Positions 39,757 through 49,800 of a DNA stretch of 64,000 nucleotides are shown here, piece after piece. Position numbers and translations under genes: made by a program. This DNA is from Anaerolineae bacterium (GTDB lineage Bacteria > Chloroflexota > Anaerolineae > Aggregatilineales > J027): NCBI GenBank assembly GCA_008933735.1, contig WBUL01000008.1, positions 124,001 to 188,000 of the forward strand. The letters run 5' to 3'. The first letter of the stretch is position 1. The number at the start of each line of letters is the position of its first letter. Below the pieces are notes generated by a model. It was given only the letters and a program-made list of their open reading frames with translations, made no database searches and had not been told where the DNA came from.

Positions 39757-40529
39757 AGCCAGAAGCCTATCAAGAATTCACGCAGCATCTGCAAAAAAAT
39801 CTGGAACAAAATGCCCACGTTTTGGGCCTCGTGGCAGTCGGTTCGATGGCAAACACGGATCACCAACCGGACGAGTGGTCGGATCATGATTTTATGGTCA
39901 TTGTGGAAACCGGACAGCAAGAGAGGTTCCGCCAGAGTTTAAACTGGCTGCCCGATGCGGAGAAGATCATTTTTTCTCATCGGGAAACCGAACATGGCCT
40001 GAAGGTGCTGTATGAATATGGGCATCTCATTGAGTTCGCAGTATTTGATAAAAAGGAATTGTATCTTGCACGGGTCAACAGCTACCGTGTGTTATTTTCC
40101 CGCTGGGACATTACACAGGATCTGGAAAAAATCCGCCTTGCTTCTGACAGCGCTCCTCGTGACGATACCTACTATGTGGGACAGTTTCTCGCACACTTAC
40201 AGGTAGGGGTCGGGCGTTTTGCACGTGGTGAAAAACTCAGTGGGCATATTTTTATCAAGCATCATGCCATTGACGATCTGCTTTCGCTGATGGCGAAATA
40301 CCAGCCGGACAAATCGCTTCTGGATAACCTTGATCCTTTCCGCCGCTTTGAATTTGTCCTGCCAGACATCGGCGCGGAACTGAATGCAATGCTGCTGCTC
40401 GAACCGCCCCAGGCCGCTGAAGAGTTGCTCCTGCTGTTTGAACGGGAATTCCAACACCGCCTGTCCGATTACCCGCGTGAGGCGGTGAAGGTCGTTCAGC
40501 ATTATATCCGGTCTATTTATCCCGCGTGA
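39753..40529 (+). CDS. Nucleotidyltransferase-superfamily protein (aminoglycoside adenylyltransferase-like fold)
   Basis: GLVAVGSMANTDHQPDEWSDHDFMVIVETG, a nucleotidyltransferase GS...DxD motif. Substrate unknown. Confidence 0.7.
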   Translation: MKPEAYQEFTQHLQKNLEQNAHVLGLVAVGSMANTDHQPDEWSDHDFMVIVETGQQERFRQSLNWLPDAEKIIFSHRETEHGLKVLYEYGHLIEFAVFDKKELYLARVNSYRVLFSRWDITQDLEKIRLASDSAPRDDTYYVGQFLAHLQVGVGRFARGEKLSGHIFIKHHAIDDLLSLMAKYQPDKSLLDNLDPFRRFEFVLPDIGAELNAMLLLEPPQAAEELLLLFEREFQHRLSDYPREAVKVVQHYIRSIYPA

Positions 40530-41340
40530 GGGCGAAGCCGTTCATAAACTGGCGCTGGAGCAGCAAGAACAAGATCAACGGCGGTAGCGACGCGATCACA
40601 CCAGCGGTCATGAGCAGGCCAAAGTCGGTTTGTGAACCGGAGGTTGCCGCGTTCCGCACCCCGACCTGAATCAACTGTTCGCCGGGTTCAACCACAAACA
40701 GCGGCCAGGCATACTGGTGCCACATATAGATAAACTGAATGACCACGTGTGCCCCAATGACATTCCATGACATCGGCAGCAGCACAGAGAACAAAAAACG
40801 CAGCGGGGATGCCCCGTCCATCTGCGCGGCTTCGACAAGTTCACGCGGGATATTGCTAAAATGCTGGCGGAATAAAAACACCCCGGTTGCGGTCGCCAAA
40901 AAGGGAACAGTCAGCGCCAGCTTGGGATGTTTTGCGCCCCATTCCAGATCCGCGACCAGATTAAACAGCGGTACGAGAATAATTTCCGTCGGCATGAGCA
41001 GAGTCAGCAGCACCAGGAAAAACAGGAAGATTTTTCCCGGAAAGTGATAGTAAACAAAAGCCAGCCCTGCCAGCATCGCCAGGGCGGTCTTGGTGATCAC
41101 CGTGACTGCCGCCACCGTAATGGTATTCCACAACAGCCGGTCAAAATCCTGCGTATTAAACAGGGTTCTGGCATTTTCAAAAAAGTCATTGCTTGGCGGG
41201 AACAGGCGCGGCGGCACATCAAACGCCTGCTCAACCGTCAGGGTTGCGACCTGCAAGGCATACAGTGCAGGGCAGGCCATAAAAATACACACGGCAATCA
41301 GAGCAAGGTGTGTCCAATAGCGGGTTTTCCTGTTTGGCAT
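40513..41340 (-). CDS. Carbohydrate ABC transporter permease (UgpE/MalG-like)
   Basis: MalG-type permease; PRELVEAAQMDGASPLRFLFSVLLPMSWNVI (EAA motif). Confidence 0.92.
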   Translation of the reverse strand: MPNRKTRYWTHLALIAVCIFMACPALYALQVATLTVEQAFDVPPRLFPPSNDFFENARTLFNTQDFDRLLWNTITVAAVTVITKTALAMLAGLAFVYYHFPGKIFLFFLVLLTLLMPTEIILVPLFNLVADLEWGAKHPKLALTVPFLATATGVFLFRQHFSNIPRELVEAAQMDGASPLRFLFSVLLPMSWNVIGAHVVIQFIYMWHQYAWPLFVVEPGEQLIQVGVRNAATSGSQTDFGLLMTAGVIASLPPLILFLLLQRQFMNGFALTRDK

Positions 41341-41344
41341 CTGG

Positions 41345-42955
41345 CTATCCCCCGTAAGTCACGCGGCGCTCAATGTAACGAAACTGTACAATGGTCATGA
41401 TCCCGACCAGCAAAAACAAAATCAACGACTGCGCGGCAGCCTGCCCAATCGGAGAGCCGGATTGAAAGCCGTCCTGGTAGAGTTTGTTAATCAACACATT
41501 CGTCGCGCCGCCTTCTGACCCCGCCGGGCCAAGTGGGGGGCCACCCTGCGTCAGGGTATCCACGACCCCGTAAATCCCGTAAAACGAAAAGGTCACGTTG
41601 GTGACGAGCAAAAAGAAGGTAAATGGCGCAAGCAAAGGAAAGGTCACGCGGACAAAACGCTGCACCCGATTCGCGCCGTCCAGCGCGGCGGCTTCCAACA
41701 AATCCTGAGGGATATTTTGCAGCCCTGCCACGTAAAACAGGATGTTAAACCCCATCACGTTCCAGACCGATGCGAGAATGATCACCCAGGGCGCAAGGTC
41801 TTCGCTGCGTAACCATTTCGGCTGAATACCAAGTGTGTTGTTCAGTGCCCAGTTGATCACACCTGCGCCGCCTTCCCGGAACAGCGAAAGGAAAATCACA
41901 CCCGTCACGACCGGCGAGATGGCGTAGGGCCAGACCAGCAGGGTACGGTAAAAGTCTGCCCCTTTTACCTTTTGAGAAGCCAGCACGGCGACCACCAGCG
42001 ACAGCACAATGCTCAACAGAACAATCGCCACCGTGATAAACAGCGTCGTAGTGAAACTGTTCTGGTAGATGACGTTGTCTTTTAACAAGGTGTAATTTTG
42101 CAGGCAAACAAAACGCTCCTGCGGCAGCGGAAAAATCCTGGCACGCAGGGATAAGGTTATCATCTGAGAGGCGGGATAGTACAGAAATATGACCAACAGG
42201 AGCAGGGTTGGCAGCAGCAATAGATAAGGCAGTCCACGATTGCGAAAATAACCGGCTGTACTGCGATATTCCGCGATATTGTAGCGGCGGTTGAGCCAAG
42301 TCCACGTTGGGATGAGCAAAAACAGGGTGCTGGCGGCTGTAACCGCTAATCCTGCACGATATTCAAAACGGGTCGCCTGTGATCCATAAGTGCAATGTTG
42401 GATAGGGTACATCAAAATCTGGCTGCCTGCCGCTCCAATCACACCACCTACGACCAGGCTCATCACCAGGGTATTGAAGGCCGGACGGTTATTGAGACGG
42501 CGGAGGGTGTCGGCACCCAGAAAGCGCCGCAGTTCTTTCCCTATCACCAGTTCTATGAGAACCAGTCCAACCAGGACAATGACTATCGCATTCCAGAACC
42601 CTATTCCCATGAAAAAATAGGCCGCGCCCCCTGCCAGAAGACTGCCCCACACAGCTCGATTTGAAAATCGAGGAAACAATAGCAGCCCACCAGCCGAGAG
42701 CGTGACAATAGCAGTTGCCCCTGCTCCAAAAATTGCCCCCACCAGCAGCGAACGCCACAGTCGGCCATAAGAAATTTTTTCAAAATAATCAATCAGTTTT
42801 TCAATAAAGTCCGGAAGCGAGATCAGAGCATTCCATAAAAAATCCCAGAGTTTAGCCAGCCCGTCCAATTCGACCCCGAAGAAGTAAACGAGAATGGCAG
42901 CGCTGATTAAGAGAATCAGATTTTGGTAGGTCGCTTCAAATTTATAAGAGCGCAT
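41345..42955 (-). CDS. Carbohydrate ABC transporter permease (UgpA/MalF-like) with long polytopic N-terminal extension
   Basis: YLLLLPTLLLLVIFLYYPASQMITLSL start of canonical domain; EAA loop PQDLLEAAALDGANRVQRFVRVTFPLLAPFT; ~235 extra N-terminal aa. ORF opens at 42997; SD GAGGGGA precedes ATG 42955. Confidence 0.9.
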   Translation of the reverse strand: MRSYKFEATYQNLILLISAAILVYFFGVELDGLAKLWDFLWNALISLPDFIEKLIDYFEKISYGRLWRSLLVGAIFGAGATAIVTLSAGGLLLFPRFSNRAVWGSLLAGGAAYFFMGIGFWNAIVIVLVGLVLIELVIGKELRRFLGADTLRRLNNRPAFNTLVMSLVVGGVIGAAGSQILMYPIQHCTYGSQATRFEYRAGLAVTAASTLFLLIPTWTWLNRRYNIAEYRSTAGYFRNRGLPYLLLLPTLLLLVIFLYYPASQMITLSLRARIFPLPQERFVCLQNYTLLKDNVIYQNSFTTTLFITVAIVLLSIVLSLVVAVLASQKVKGADFYRTLLVWPYAISPVVTGVIFLSLFREGGAGVINWALNNTLGIQPKWLRSEDLAPWVIILASVWNVMGFNILFYVAGLQNIPQDLLEAAALDGANRVQRFVRVTFPLLAPFTFFLLVTNVTFSFYGIYGVVDTLTQGGPPLGPAGSEGGATNVLINKLYQDGFQSGSPIGQAAAQSLILFLLVGIMTIVQFRYIERRVTYGG

Positions 42956-43021
42956 ATTCCCCTCTTTAAAAAATATGGGATGAGTGCGGCCACCCATCCC
43001 ATAATTAGTGTGAAGGCTGTA

Positions 43022-44365
43022 TTACTCGCCAATGACGCTGTTATAATCCTTAATCAACTGATCGGCACGGACTTTGGCGGCTGCCAACGCTTCTTCGGGG
43101 GCGCTACCACCGTCAATCATCGACTGCACGGCCTCATTGTGGACATCACGCACCTGACCATACGGCCCCATAATTGCGCCCGCGTTAGCGGGGTTGGATT
43201 CAGAAGCACTTAAAAGCTGGTTAAGGGCGATGCGGAACGGGGGATTGGCTTCAAACCAACCTTCGGCCTCCAGAATATCGACCGCGGATTGGCGATTGGG
43301 CAGATAACCCGTGCCTTTGTGCCATTGCACAATGCTGTCGGTGCTGGTCATGAAAAACACAAAATCAACAGCGGCTTGAATTTCCGCATCGGGATGCCCC
43401 GCAGTGACAAACAAGGCCGCGCCCCCTGCTGTAACCCCATTGTTGGATTCTTCGGTCGGCTTGATCAACTGCGCGATTCCCAGGGTGAACCCCTGTGCCT
43501 GACTGAAGGAGAGCAGGTTGGTTAACCCTGCGGTGCTGGTAATGTGTATGGCTGTTCCTTTGCTCAGAAAAGTGATCGCTTCGCCTGTGTAGGCTTCGGT
43601 AGAACCCGTGTAAGTGAAGTAGCCCTTATCTGCCATGTCCTTCCACCAGGACAGAATACCGAGCATTTCCGGCGTATCCCACAGAACTTCGGTCACGCGG
43701 CCACTGCGCCCATTGTCATTGTTGGCAAAAAGCACGCCTTCCATAGAAAGCCACTGTTCCGTAAACCAGCTTGTGACCGGCCAGTTAGCACAGGCGGTCA
43801 AACCTTCGATATTGGCACTCATAATGGCTTCACAGGCGGTCATCAGTTCCGCGAAAGTGGTGGGTGGGCTGTCCGGATCTAAACCAGCCTGTTCGAACAT
43901 TTCGCGGTTGTAATACAGCAGGGGATTTGAGGAATTCCAGGGAACCCCCCAGAACTCATTGGTATCCATACCATAGTAATTGCGAATCGCGGGCAAAATA
44001 TCGCTGACCGTTGCCAGTTCATCTGCGGTCGCATAATCGCTGAGTTTGATGAAATATGTTGAGTCAATGGCGAGCTGCGAGAGGGTATCTTCAACCTGTA
44101 CTACGTGCGGCGCATTGCCCTGGCTGGCAGCCAGCAGCGCCGCATCAAACACCTGCCCATAATCGTCACTCTCGGCCTGCACGTTGACAACAATGCCGGG
44201 ATTTTGTGCCATAAATTCATCAACCAGTTTTTGAACTTCGGCTTTTCTCAGATCATCGGTAAAAATGTGCGTGAACGTGATTTCCACCGTATTCTGTGCA
44301 GATGCTGCCGGGAATAACCCTATCCCTAATACCACCAATAGAATCAAGAATGCAGCTTTTCTCAA
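43022..44365 (-). CDS. Carbohydrate ABC transporter substrate-binding protein (UgpB-like)
   Basis: Signal peptide; VEITFTHIFTDDLRKAEVQKLVDEFMAQNPGIVVNVQ; GVPWNSSNPLLYYNREMFEQAGLDPDSPPTTFAELMTACEAI. Confidence 0.93.
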   Translation of the reverse strand: MRKAAFLILLVVLGIGLFPAASAQNTVEITFTHIFTDDLRKAEVQKLVDEFMAQNPGIVVNVQAESDDYGQVFDAALLAASQGNAPHVVQVEDTLSQLAIDSTYFIKLSDYATADELATVSDILPAIRNYYGMDTNEFWGVPWNSSNPLLYYNREMFEQAGLDPDSPPTTFAELMTACEAIMSANIEGLTACANWPVTSWFTEQWLSMEGVLFANNDNGRSGRVTEVLWDTPEMLGILSWWKDMADKGYFTYTGSTEAYTGEAITFLSKGTAIHITSTAGLTNLLSFSQAQGFTLGIAQLIKPTEESNNGVTAGGAALFVTAGHPDAEIQAAVDFVFFMTSTDSIVQWHKGTGYLPNRQSAVDILEAEGWFEANPPFRIALNQLLSASESNPANAGAIMGPYGQVRDVHNEAVQSMIDGGSAPEEALAAAKVRADQLIKDYNSVIGE

Positions 44366-44455
44366 GGCTTATTTCTCCTCATTCGTCGCCAAGATTTTAT
44401 CGTGTGCGGGAAAATACACACAAAAATGGGATTAAATTTTCTTAACGCGCTGACA

Positions 44456-46255
44456 CTATTTCCGTTTGATGATGAACAACGTAAAATCATCGGACTGAGG
44501 TGTATTCGCGGTAAACTCGTTTACGGTATCGATGACCCCACGCACAATGTTGGCAGCGTTATCGTGGGCGTGGCGGCGCAGGGTTTCGATAAAGCGTTCC
44601 TCCTCAAATTCATGGCCGTCCGCACTCATTGCCTCGGTGACGCCGTCGGTGTAAAAAACAACAAAATCTCCAGGGGCAAGCTGCGTTGAGCTTTCGTGCA
44701 GGGTGATGTTCTCAAAAATTCCCAGGACAATGCCTGGCAGCGCTAATTTGTGAAATGTGTCTGTGGCCGCTTCATACCAGATGGGCGGATTGTGTCCTGC
44801 GTTAGTCCAGTCCAGTCGTCCTGTTTTTGTGTGGAGGATTGCGTAAAACGCGGTCAGAAAGGCATCTGTTTGGATGTCCTTGAGCAGTAGTTCGTTCGCA
44901 CGCATCAGTGCTGCTGCCGGGGTACGCCCCGTGAGCGCTGTTGTGCGGATCAAAGTTCGGCTGAGCGCCATGAAAATCGCGGCGGGAATGCCTTTATCGG
45001 ACACATCTGCGATGACCATGCCCAGACGGTGAGACGCTTTGGGAAGGTAAAAGAAATCGTAAAAATCGCCCCCGACCTGGCGTGCGGCTTTGTAAAATGC
45101 CTCAATTTCCCAGCCAGGAATAATCGGGCAGCATTCCGGCAGCATACTGAGCTGAATTTGCTTGCCAATAGCAAGTTCTTCTTCGATGCGGTGTAGTTTT
45201 AAGTCCTCCTGGTGCAGGTAAGCGGTTTGCAGGGCAATAGCTGCCTGATTCGCCAGCAGGCGCAAGAAGCCAAGCTCATTGTCGTCTAGGGCACGTGGTT
45301 GGCGGGTATTAACGACGACCGTTCCAATAGATTCCCCATCGACAAGCAACGGTACTACCGCATGACCACGAAAGCGTTCCGCCCTAAGCCAGTCGGTCAT
45401 CCAGGGAACACGGTCATCCATTTCCAGGTCTTCAATGATCAGAGGGCGCTGTGTTCTCATCACCAGACCAGGGCCCGTGCTTTCGTTGTTAGGGAGATGC
45501 CGCCCTTTGCTCACCGGGTCGGTTTGCCAGCCGCTTTCCGCCCTGAAGTACAAATTATTACCGCTTTTATCCGGCAGCAGCAGGGCACAGGCATCTACTT
45601 GCAGCAGAGTCCGGGCTTCTTCTACCAGGTATTTCATCAAATCATCCAGACTGTGACGGCTCAGAAGCTGGTTGGAAAGGTCAAGCAGGGCTAGCTGTTC
45701 GTTAATACGCTTTTCCTGAAGCAAATCGTATAAACGGGCGCGTTCCAGGGCAACCCCCATCTGACTGCCGACATTCGTGAGCAACGCCAGTGCACGCGGG
45801 GTAAACGCTTCCCAATTTGGTGCGGCAACATTCATAATTCCCAGCCTCCGTTCGCCGGAAAGGAGCGGCACTGACGCATGAACAATCAGCCCCGCTTTAT
45901 TGCCATGTACCTCCGACAATCGGCTGCAAATGATCTCGTTATACGCTTCGTGAAAGCTGCCTTTGTTGCACAACGTCTGGCACTGGCACCCACCATCCCA
46001 CGCATCCGGGTTGTCAGGGTGCATAGCGGGAGGCAGGTTATGGTGAGCCAGCAGACGATAGCCTCGTCCTGCCCAACGACTCTGGGCGGCAGGATCCACC
46101 AAAAAAATCCAGCCAGTTTCCAGCCCCAGCAGTTCCACCAACTGTGCCAGCGCCGACGACAGAGCCGTTTGTACGTCTGCTGCCCGATTGAGCGTATCCG
46201 CGATTTTATTCAACGCCTGTAGATTTTCAATCAGGGTTTGTTCTTCAGAAATCAT
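44456..46255 (-). CDS. GAF-domain SpoIIE-type (PP2C) protein phosphatase
   Basis: Two GAF-like regions; IQLSMLPECCPIIPGWEIEAFYKAARQVGGDFYDFFYL...GMVIADVSDKGIPAAIFMALSRTLIR...YTDGVTEAM. Confidence 0.92.
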   Translation of the reverse strand: MISEEQTLIENLQALNKIADTLNRAADVQTALSSALAQLVELLGLETGWIFLVDPAAQSRWAGRGYRLLAHHNLPPAMHPDNPDAWDGGCQCQTLCNKGSFHEAYNEIICSRLSEVHGNKAGLIVHASVPLLSGERRLGIMNVAAPNWEAFTPRALALLTNVGSQMGVALERARLYDLLQEKRINEQLALLDLSNQLLSRHSLDDLMKYLVEEARTLLQVDACALLLPDKSGNNLYFRAESGWQTDPVSKGRHLPNNESTGPGLVMRTQRPLIIEDLEMDDRVPWMTDWLRAERFRGHAVVPLLVDGESIGTVVVNTRQPRALDDNELGFLRLLANQAAIALQTAYLHQEDLKLHRIEEELAIGKQIQLSMLPECCPIIPGWEIEAFYKAARQVGGDFYDFFYLPKASHRLGMVIADVSDKGIPAAIFMALSRTLIRTTALTGRTPAAALMRANELLLKDIQTDAFLTAFYAILHTKTGRLDWTNAGHNPPIWYEAATDTFHKLALPGIVLGIFENITLHESSTQLAPGDFVVFYTDGVTEAMSADGHEFEEERFIETLRRHAHDNAANIVRGVIDTVNEFTANTPQSDDFTLFIIKRK

Positions 46256-46404
46256 TGCCTTCGCAGTTCAGACTAGCTCTTCTGATTGTAGCTAATCTGA
46301 CGCGATTTCGATATAAACAGGTTCGATCTTCTTGAAGCGGTTATATTAGCATTCCACCTCTGTTGGTATCATAATCAAGACCCACAAGGGAAAGGAAGCT
46401 TTTC

Positions 46405-46806
46405 TTGAAACTTGAAATCGGCATGAAAGCCACCCGCATCAAAGTTTTTTCTGATGAGGATATTCGCAAATTCGCGGAAGTCTCCGGCGATACTAATGCT
46501 ATCCACCTGGACGACGAGTACGCGGCAAAATCCCGTTTTGGTAAGCGCATCGTTCATGGGATGCTGACGGCCAGTGTCGTTTCCGCGATTCTGGGCATTG
46601 ATTTTCCCGGGCTTGGTACCGTTTATCTGAGCCAGTCTCTTCAATTTAAAGCTCCGGTTTTTATCGGGGATCAAATTACCGCCCAGGTGGAATTAATCAA
46701 ATATCGAGAAGAAAGGCGCATTGCGACCTTTCGCACCACCTGCACGAATCAGGACGGGGTGCTGGTTTTGGACGGCGAAGCGGTGGTCTTGGTACCAGAA
46801 GGATGA
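46405..46806 (+). CDS. MaoC-family (R)-hydratase
   Basis: DEDIRKFAEVSGDTNAIHLDDEYAAKSRFGKRIVHGMLTASVVSAILG, hotdog-fold hydratase motif. Confidence 0.92.
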   Translation: MKLEIGMKATRIKVFSDEDIRKFAEVSGDTNAIHLDDEYAAKSRFGKRIVHGMLTASVVSAILGIDFPGLGTVYLSQSLQFKAPVFIGDQITAQVELIKYREERRIATFRTTCTNQDGVLVLDGEAVVLVPEG

Positions 46807-46846
46807 ATCCTATCCCCTCCCTGACTGCTCAAGGAGGGGAAAAAGA

Positions 46847-49800
46847 TTATCCACCAACAGAGGCGATTTGCTGATCTTCCTCCTCAACTTCTGCCAGTGT
46901 AATCCAGCGTATATGGGAAACATTCTGGTTTTGAAGCTGGATCATTGGCGCAACCCGTGATCCATCTTCGTAGCCGTAGTAGATCACCGAGCCGTCATCA
47001 AAACCGAGAAATCCATGACCGGGGCCAGGAGCAGGGTTGTCAATGTTGCTCACACCCATATCGACCGCGTCCAACCCCTGTATCCCATAGCGATAGAGCG
47101 TTTGGACACCATTGACAGTGCAAACAAAGTACACTGAAAGCGAATCCGGGCCAAACATTGGGGCAAAACAGGGAGAGTCCAGCGGTTGGTTGGTGATGGG
47201 ATGTACTTTAATCTCGGTCGGTGTTTCAACCAGCACATAGATATTCTGAGTCCCCTGTTTATCGAGATGTTCAAAGACCACGTAACGCCCGTTCGGGGCA
47301 AATGCACCCGCTGTGACGTTATCCACCAGAAGCTCCGGTTCAGGGATATTGGTCGGGTCGCTGATGTCCAGCCCGTAAATGCTGGGTGTACCAATTTCAT
47401 CGACGAGGGTGATAAGCAGACGCTTGCCATCTGGTGACCAGGAGGGCGGGAACAGCGCGATTTTGAAATTCGATTTGCTGGTATCTTTCAGGCTGGTATC
47501 GGTCAGAACTGGCAGCGAAATATTCCGCTCGATATTCAGGACACGCACAGTAACCGCGCCTGAAGTCAGATCAACGGTCAAAAAGGCGACAAATTTTCCT
47601 GTAGGATCAAGGGTCGGGTAAAAATTGCTTTCCGGGGTACCTTCAAATGGCTGCGTGATTTCCTGTCCAATGACAATGAAAATGGTCGTCTGTTCACCAA
47701 TGTCTGCCTGGAAGACTGCATTGGCATTAGGTGTGAACTGTGTCGGCAGTTCTAACAAGCCGAATTTTTCAATGTTGTCAGTCACTAAACCTGCTGTCTC
47801 ATTGCGAAGTTCCTCGCTGACCAGCGTATCACCCGTCGTGCCCGCATCCTCACCGCCGGAAGGTACAGGTGGAGCAGGCGATGTGACCGTCACGTTAAAA
47901 GCGGTTCCAGCGGTGGTGCTGCCGTCGCTGGCAATGATCGTCACGGTTGTGGTGCCCGCATTGACTCCAGAAATGGTCAGGGTCGTGCCCGACAGCGAAA
48001 CATTGGCAACACTTGCAGCAGCCGAAGTTGCGGTCAGGGTCAGGGGATCACCGTCGGCGTCTGTCGCGGTAACGGTCACATTCACTGATGCTCCTACCTG
48101 CACTGACTGATTGCCAATTGGGTTCACAATGGGCGGCGTATTCGGCGCGGGTGCGTTTACGGTCACCTCAAAGGTCGTGGTGGAGGTATCGGTTCCATCG
48201 CTCGCTTCGACGGTCACAGTGGCGGTTCCGACCCCGTTTCCTGTGACGGTCAGCAGATTGCCAACGGCGACTACATTGGCGACTGCCGGGTTGCTGCTTG
48301 CCGCCGTGATCGTGATTGGGTCACCTTCCGCGTCTAAGACGGTTACCCCTACATTGATAAACGATCCCACAAGCAGAGTCTGATTTGCAATCGGGTTAAT
48401 CACTGGCGGCGTATTGACCAGCGCCCCAGGCGGGCAGCCATCCGGATTGACCGAAAACTCATCCGGGCAGGCATCCACATCATTGGTTTTGCCATCCCCA
48501 TCGTTGTCCCCCGGTGGCAGAGTCAGCCCTGCACAAACGTCCGCCCGCGACAGCACCGCGATTTTTTGTGCCCAGGGGGAGGACGTAGTAATCACCTGAC
48601 CATCGGCTAAAGTCATTTCGCTGGCACCAATCCCCAGGCAGGCGGGCAGGGGTTGATCCTGGTCGGCCAGGGTCAAAATACCCTGCTCCATGAACTTGAC
48701 GGCTGTCGTGCAAGGATTAATTGCGCTCAATACCACCCATAGGGTATACAGGTTGAGCTCGGCTTCATAGCTCTTGAGAAAATACGCCAGATCCGGACAG
48801 GCAAGCATTGTAGGTGACACCTCCGGGTCGGTGGTTGGGTCTTTCAGATTTGCCCCCATTGTCCCCAGAATATCCGCGCAGAAGGTGACTGGGTCTACTG
48901 CCAGAACCGCCGCAAAATTGACCCCGGCAGCATCCGCCAGATAAACCAGATAATAGGACTCGTAAATGCCGAGACCACATTCTCCTTGCAGCGTCGTCAC
49001 CATCGCCTGTTTATCCGGCGTTAAATCACCATACATGTTAAAAAATTCCACCAGCGTACAGCCGTAGGTAAAAATATCTGTATCCTGCACCCCTGCCGTT
49101 TGCATTCGCTCACGTATTTTGGCCGCACGCTGCGGGCTGATAGGCGTCAAAATACAAATGGAAATCGCCGTATCGATCAGCGCTGCACTGGCGGGGGCAT
49201 AGAGCGGTTTCAGAATCGAACCCGTATACGGTTTAGCCAGTGGTGTCATCGTCGGGAAACTGGATGCCGAAAGTGCATTGGCGAACTCTGGTGGTATGAC
49301 ACCGTTAGCCACCGAGCCAGCAATCTGGCAGGCGTTTTCTGGTGTCATGACGCTGTCCAGAATTTGCCACGCATTGCTGTTAATGCCATACAGCCTGTCC
49401 ATCATTCCCGTAAGCGCTGGCAAAACTTCGGGGCAGTTTTCTAATATTGCCTGTGCGTTTTCTTCAGAGAGTGTCGGGTCGGGCTGCCCAAAAACCAGTT
49501 CCCCCAGTAAGTTTTCAAGATACTGGCAGGGGTTGAGACGATTGCCACTGGCAATGTCCAGTTGAATGAAAATGGGCAGCGTTTGAGCATCCAGAAGAAG
49601 CTGAGGGCAGTTTTGCAGTGCGCCGCTCAGGTCAATCGTCGAATCGACCAGTACGACTTCCCCAGTAGGGCAGCCGTTGTTATCAATTGGGCCGGGTTCC
49701 TGTGGGCAGGCATCCGTATTGTCGGGCAGGCCGTCTCCGTCCGAGTCAGGAATGGGGGTAGCAACCTGGAAAGGATCAGGCAGGGTTGAGCAGTCACCGC

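Noticed and set aside
46814-46839. CCCCTCC...GGAGGGG hairpin between maoC and the large secreted protein gene, considered as a terminator
   Set aside because: 7-bp stem with 12-nt loop, but no T-tract follows the stem on either strand (A-run on plus, T-run precedes it on minus), so only a weak hairpin.
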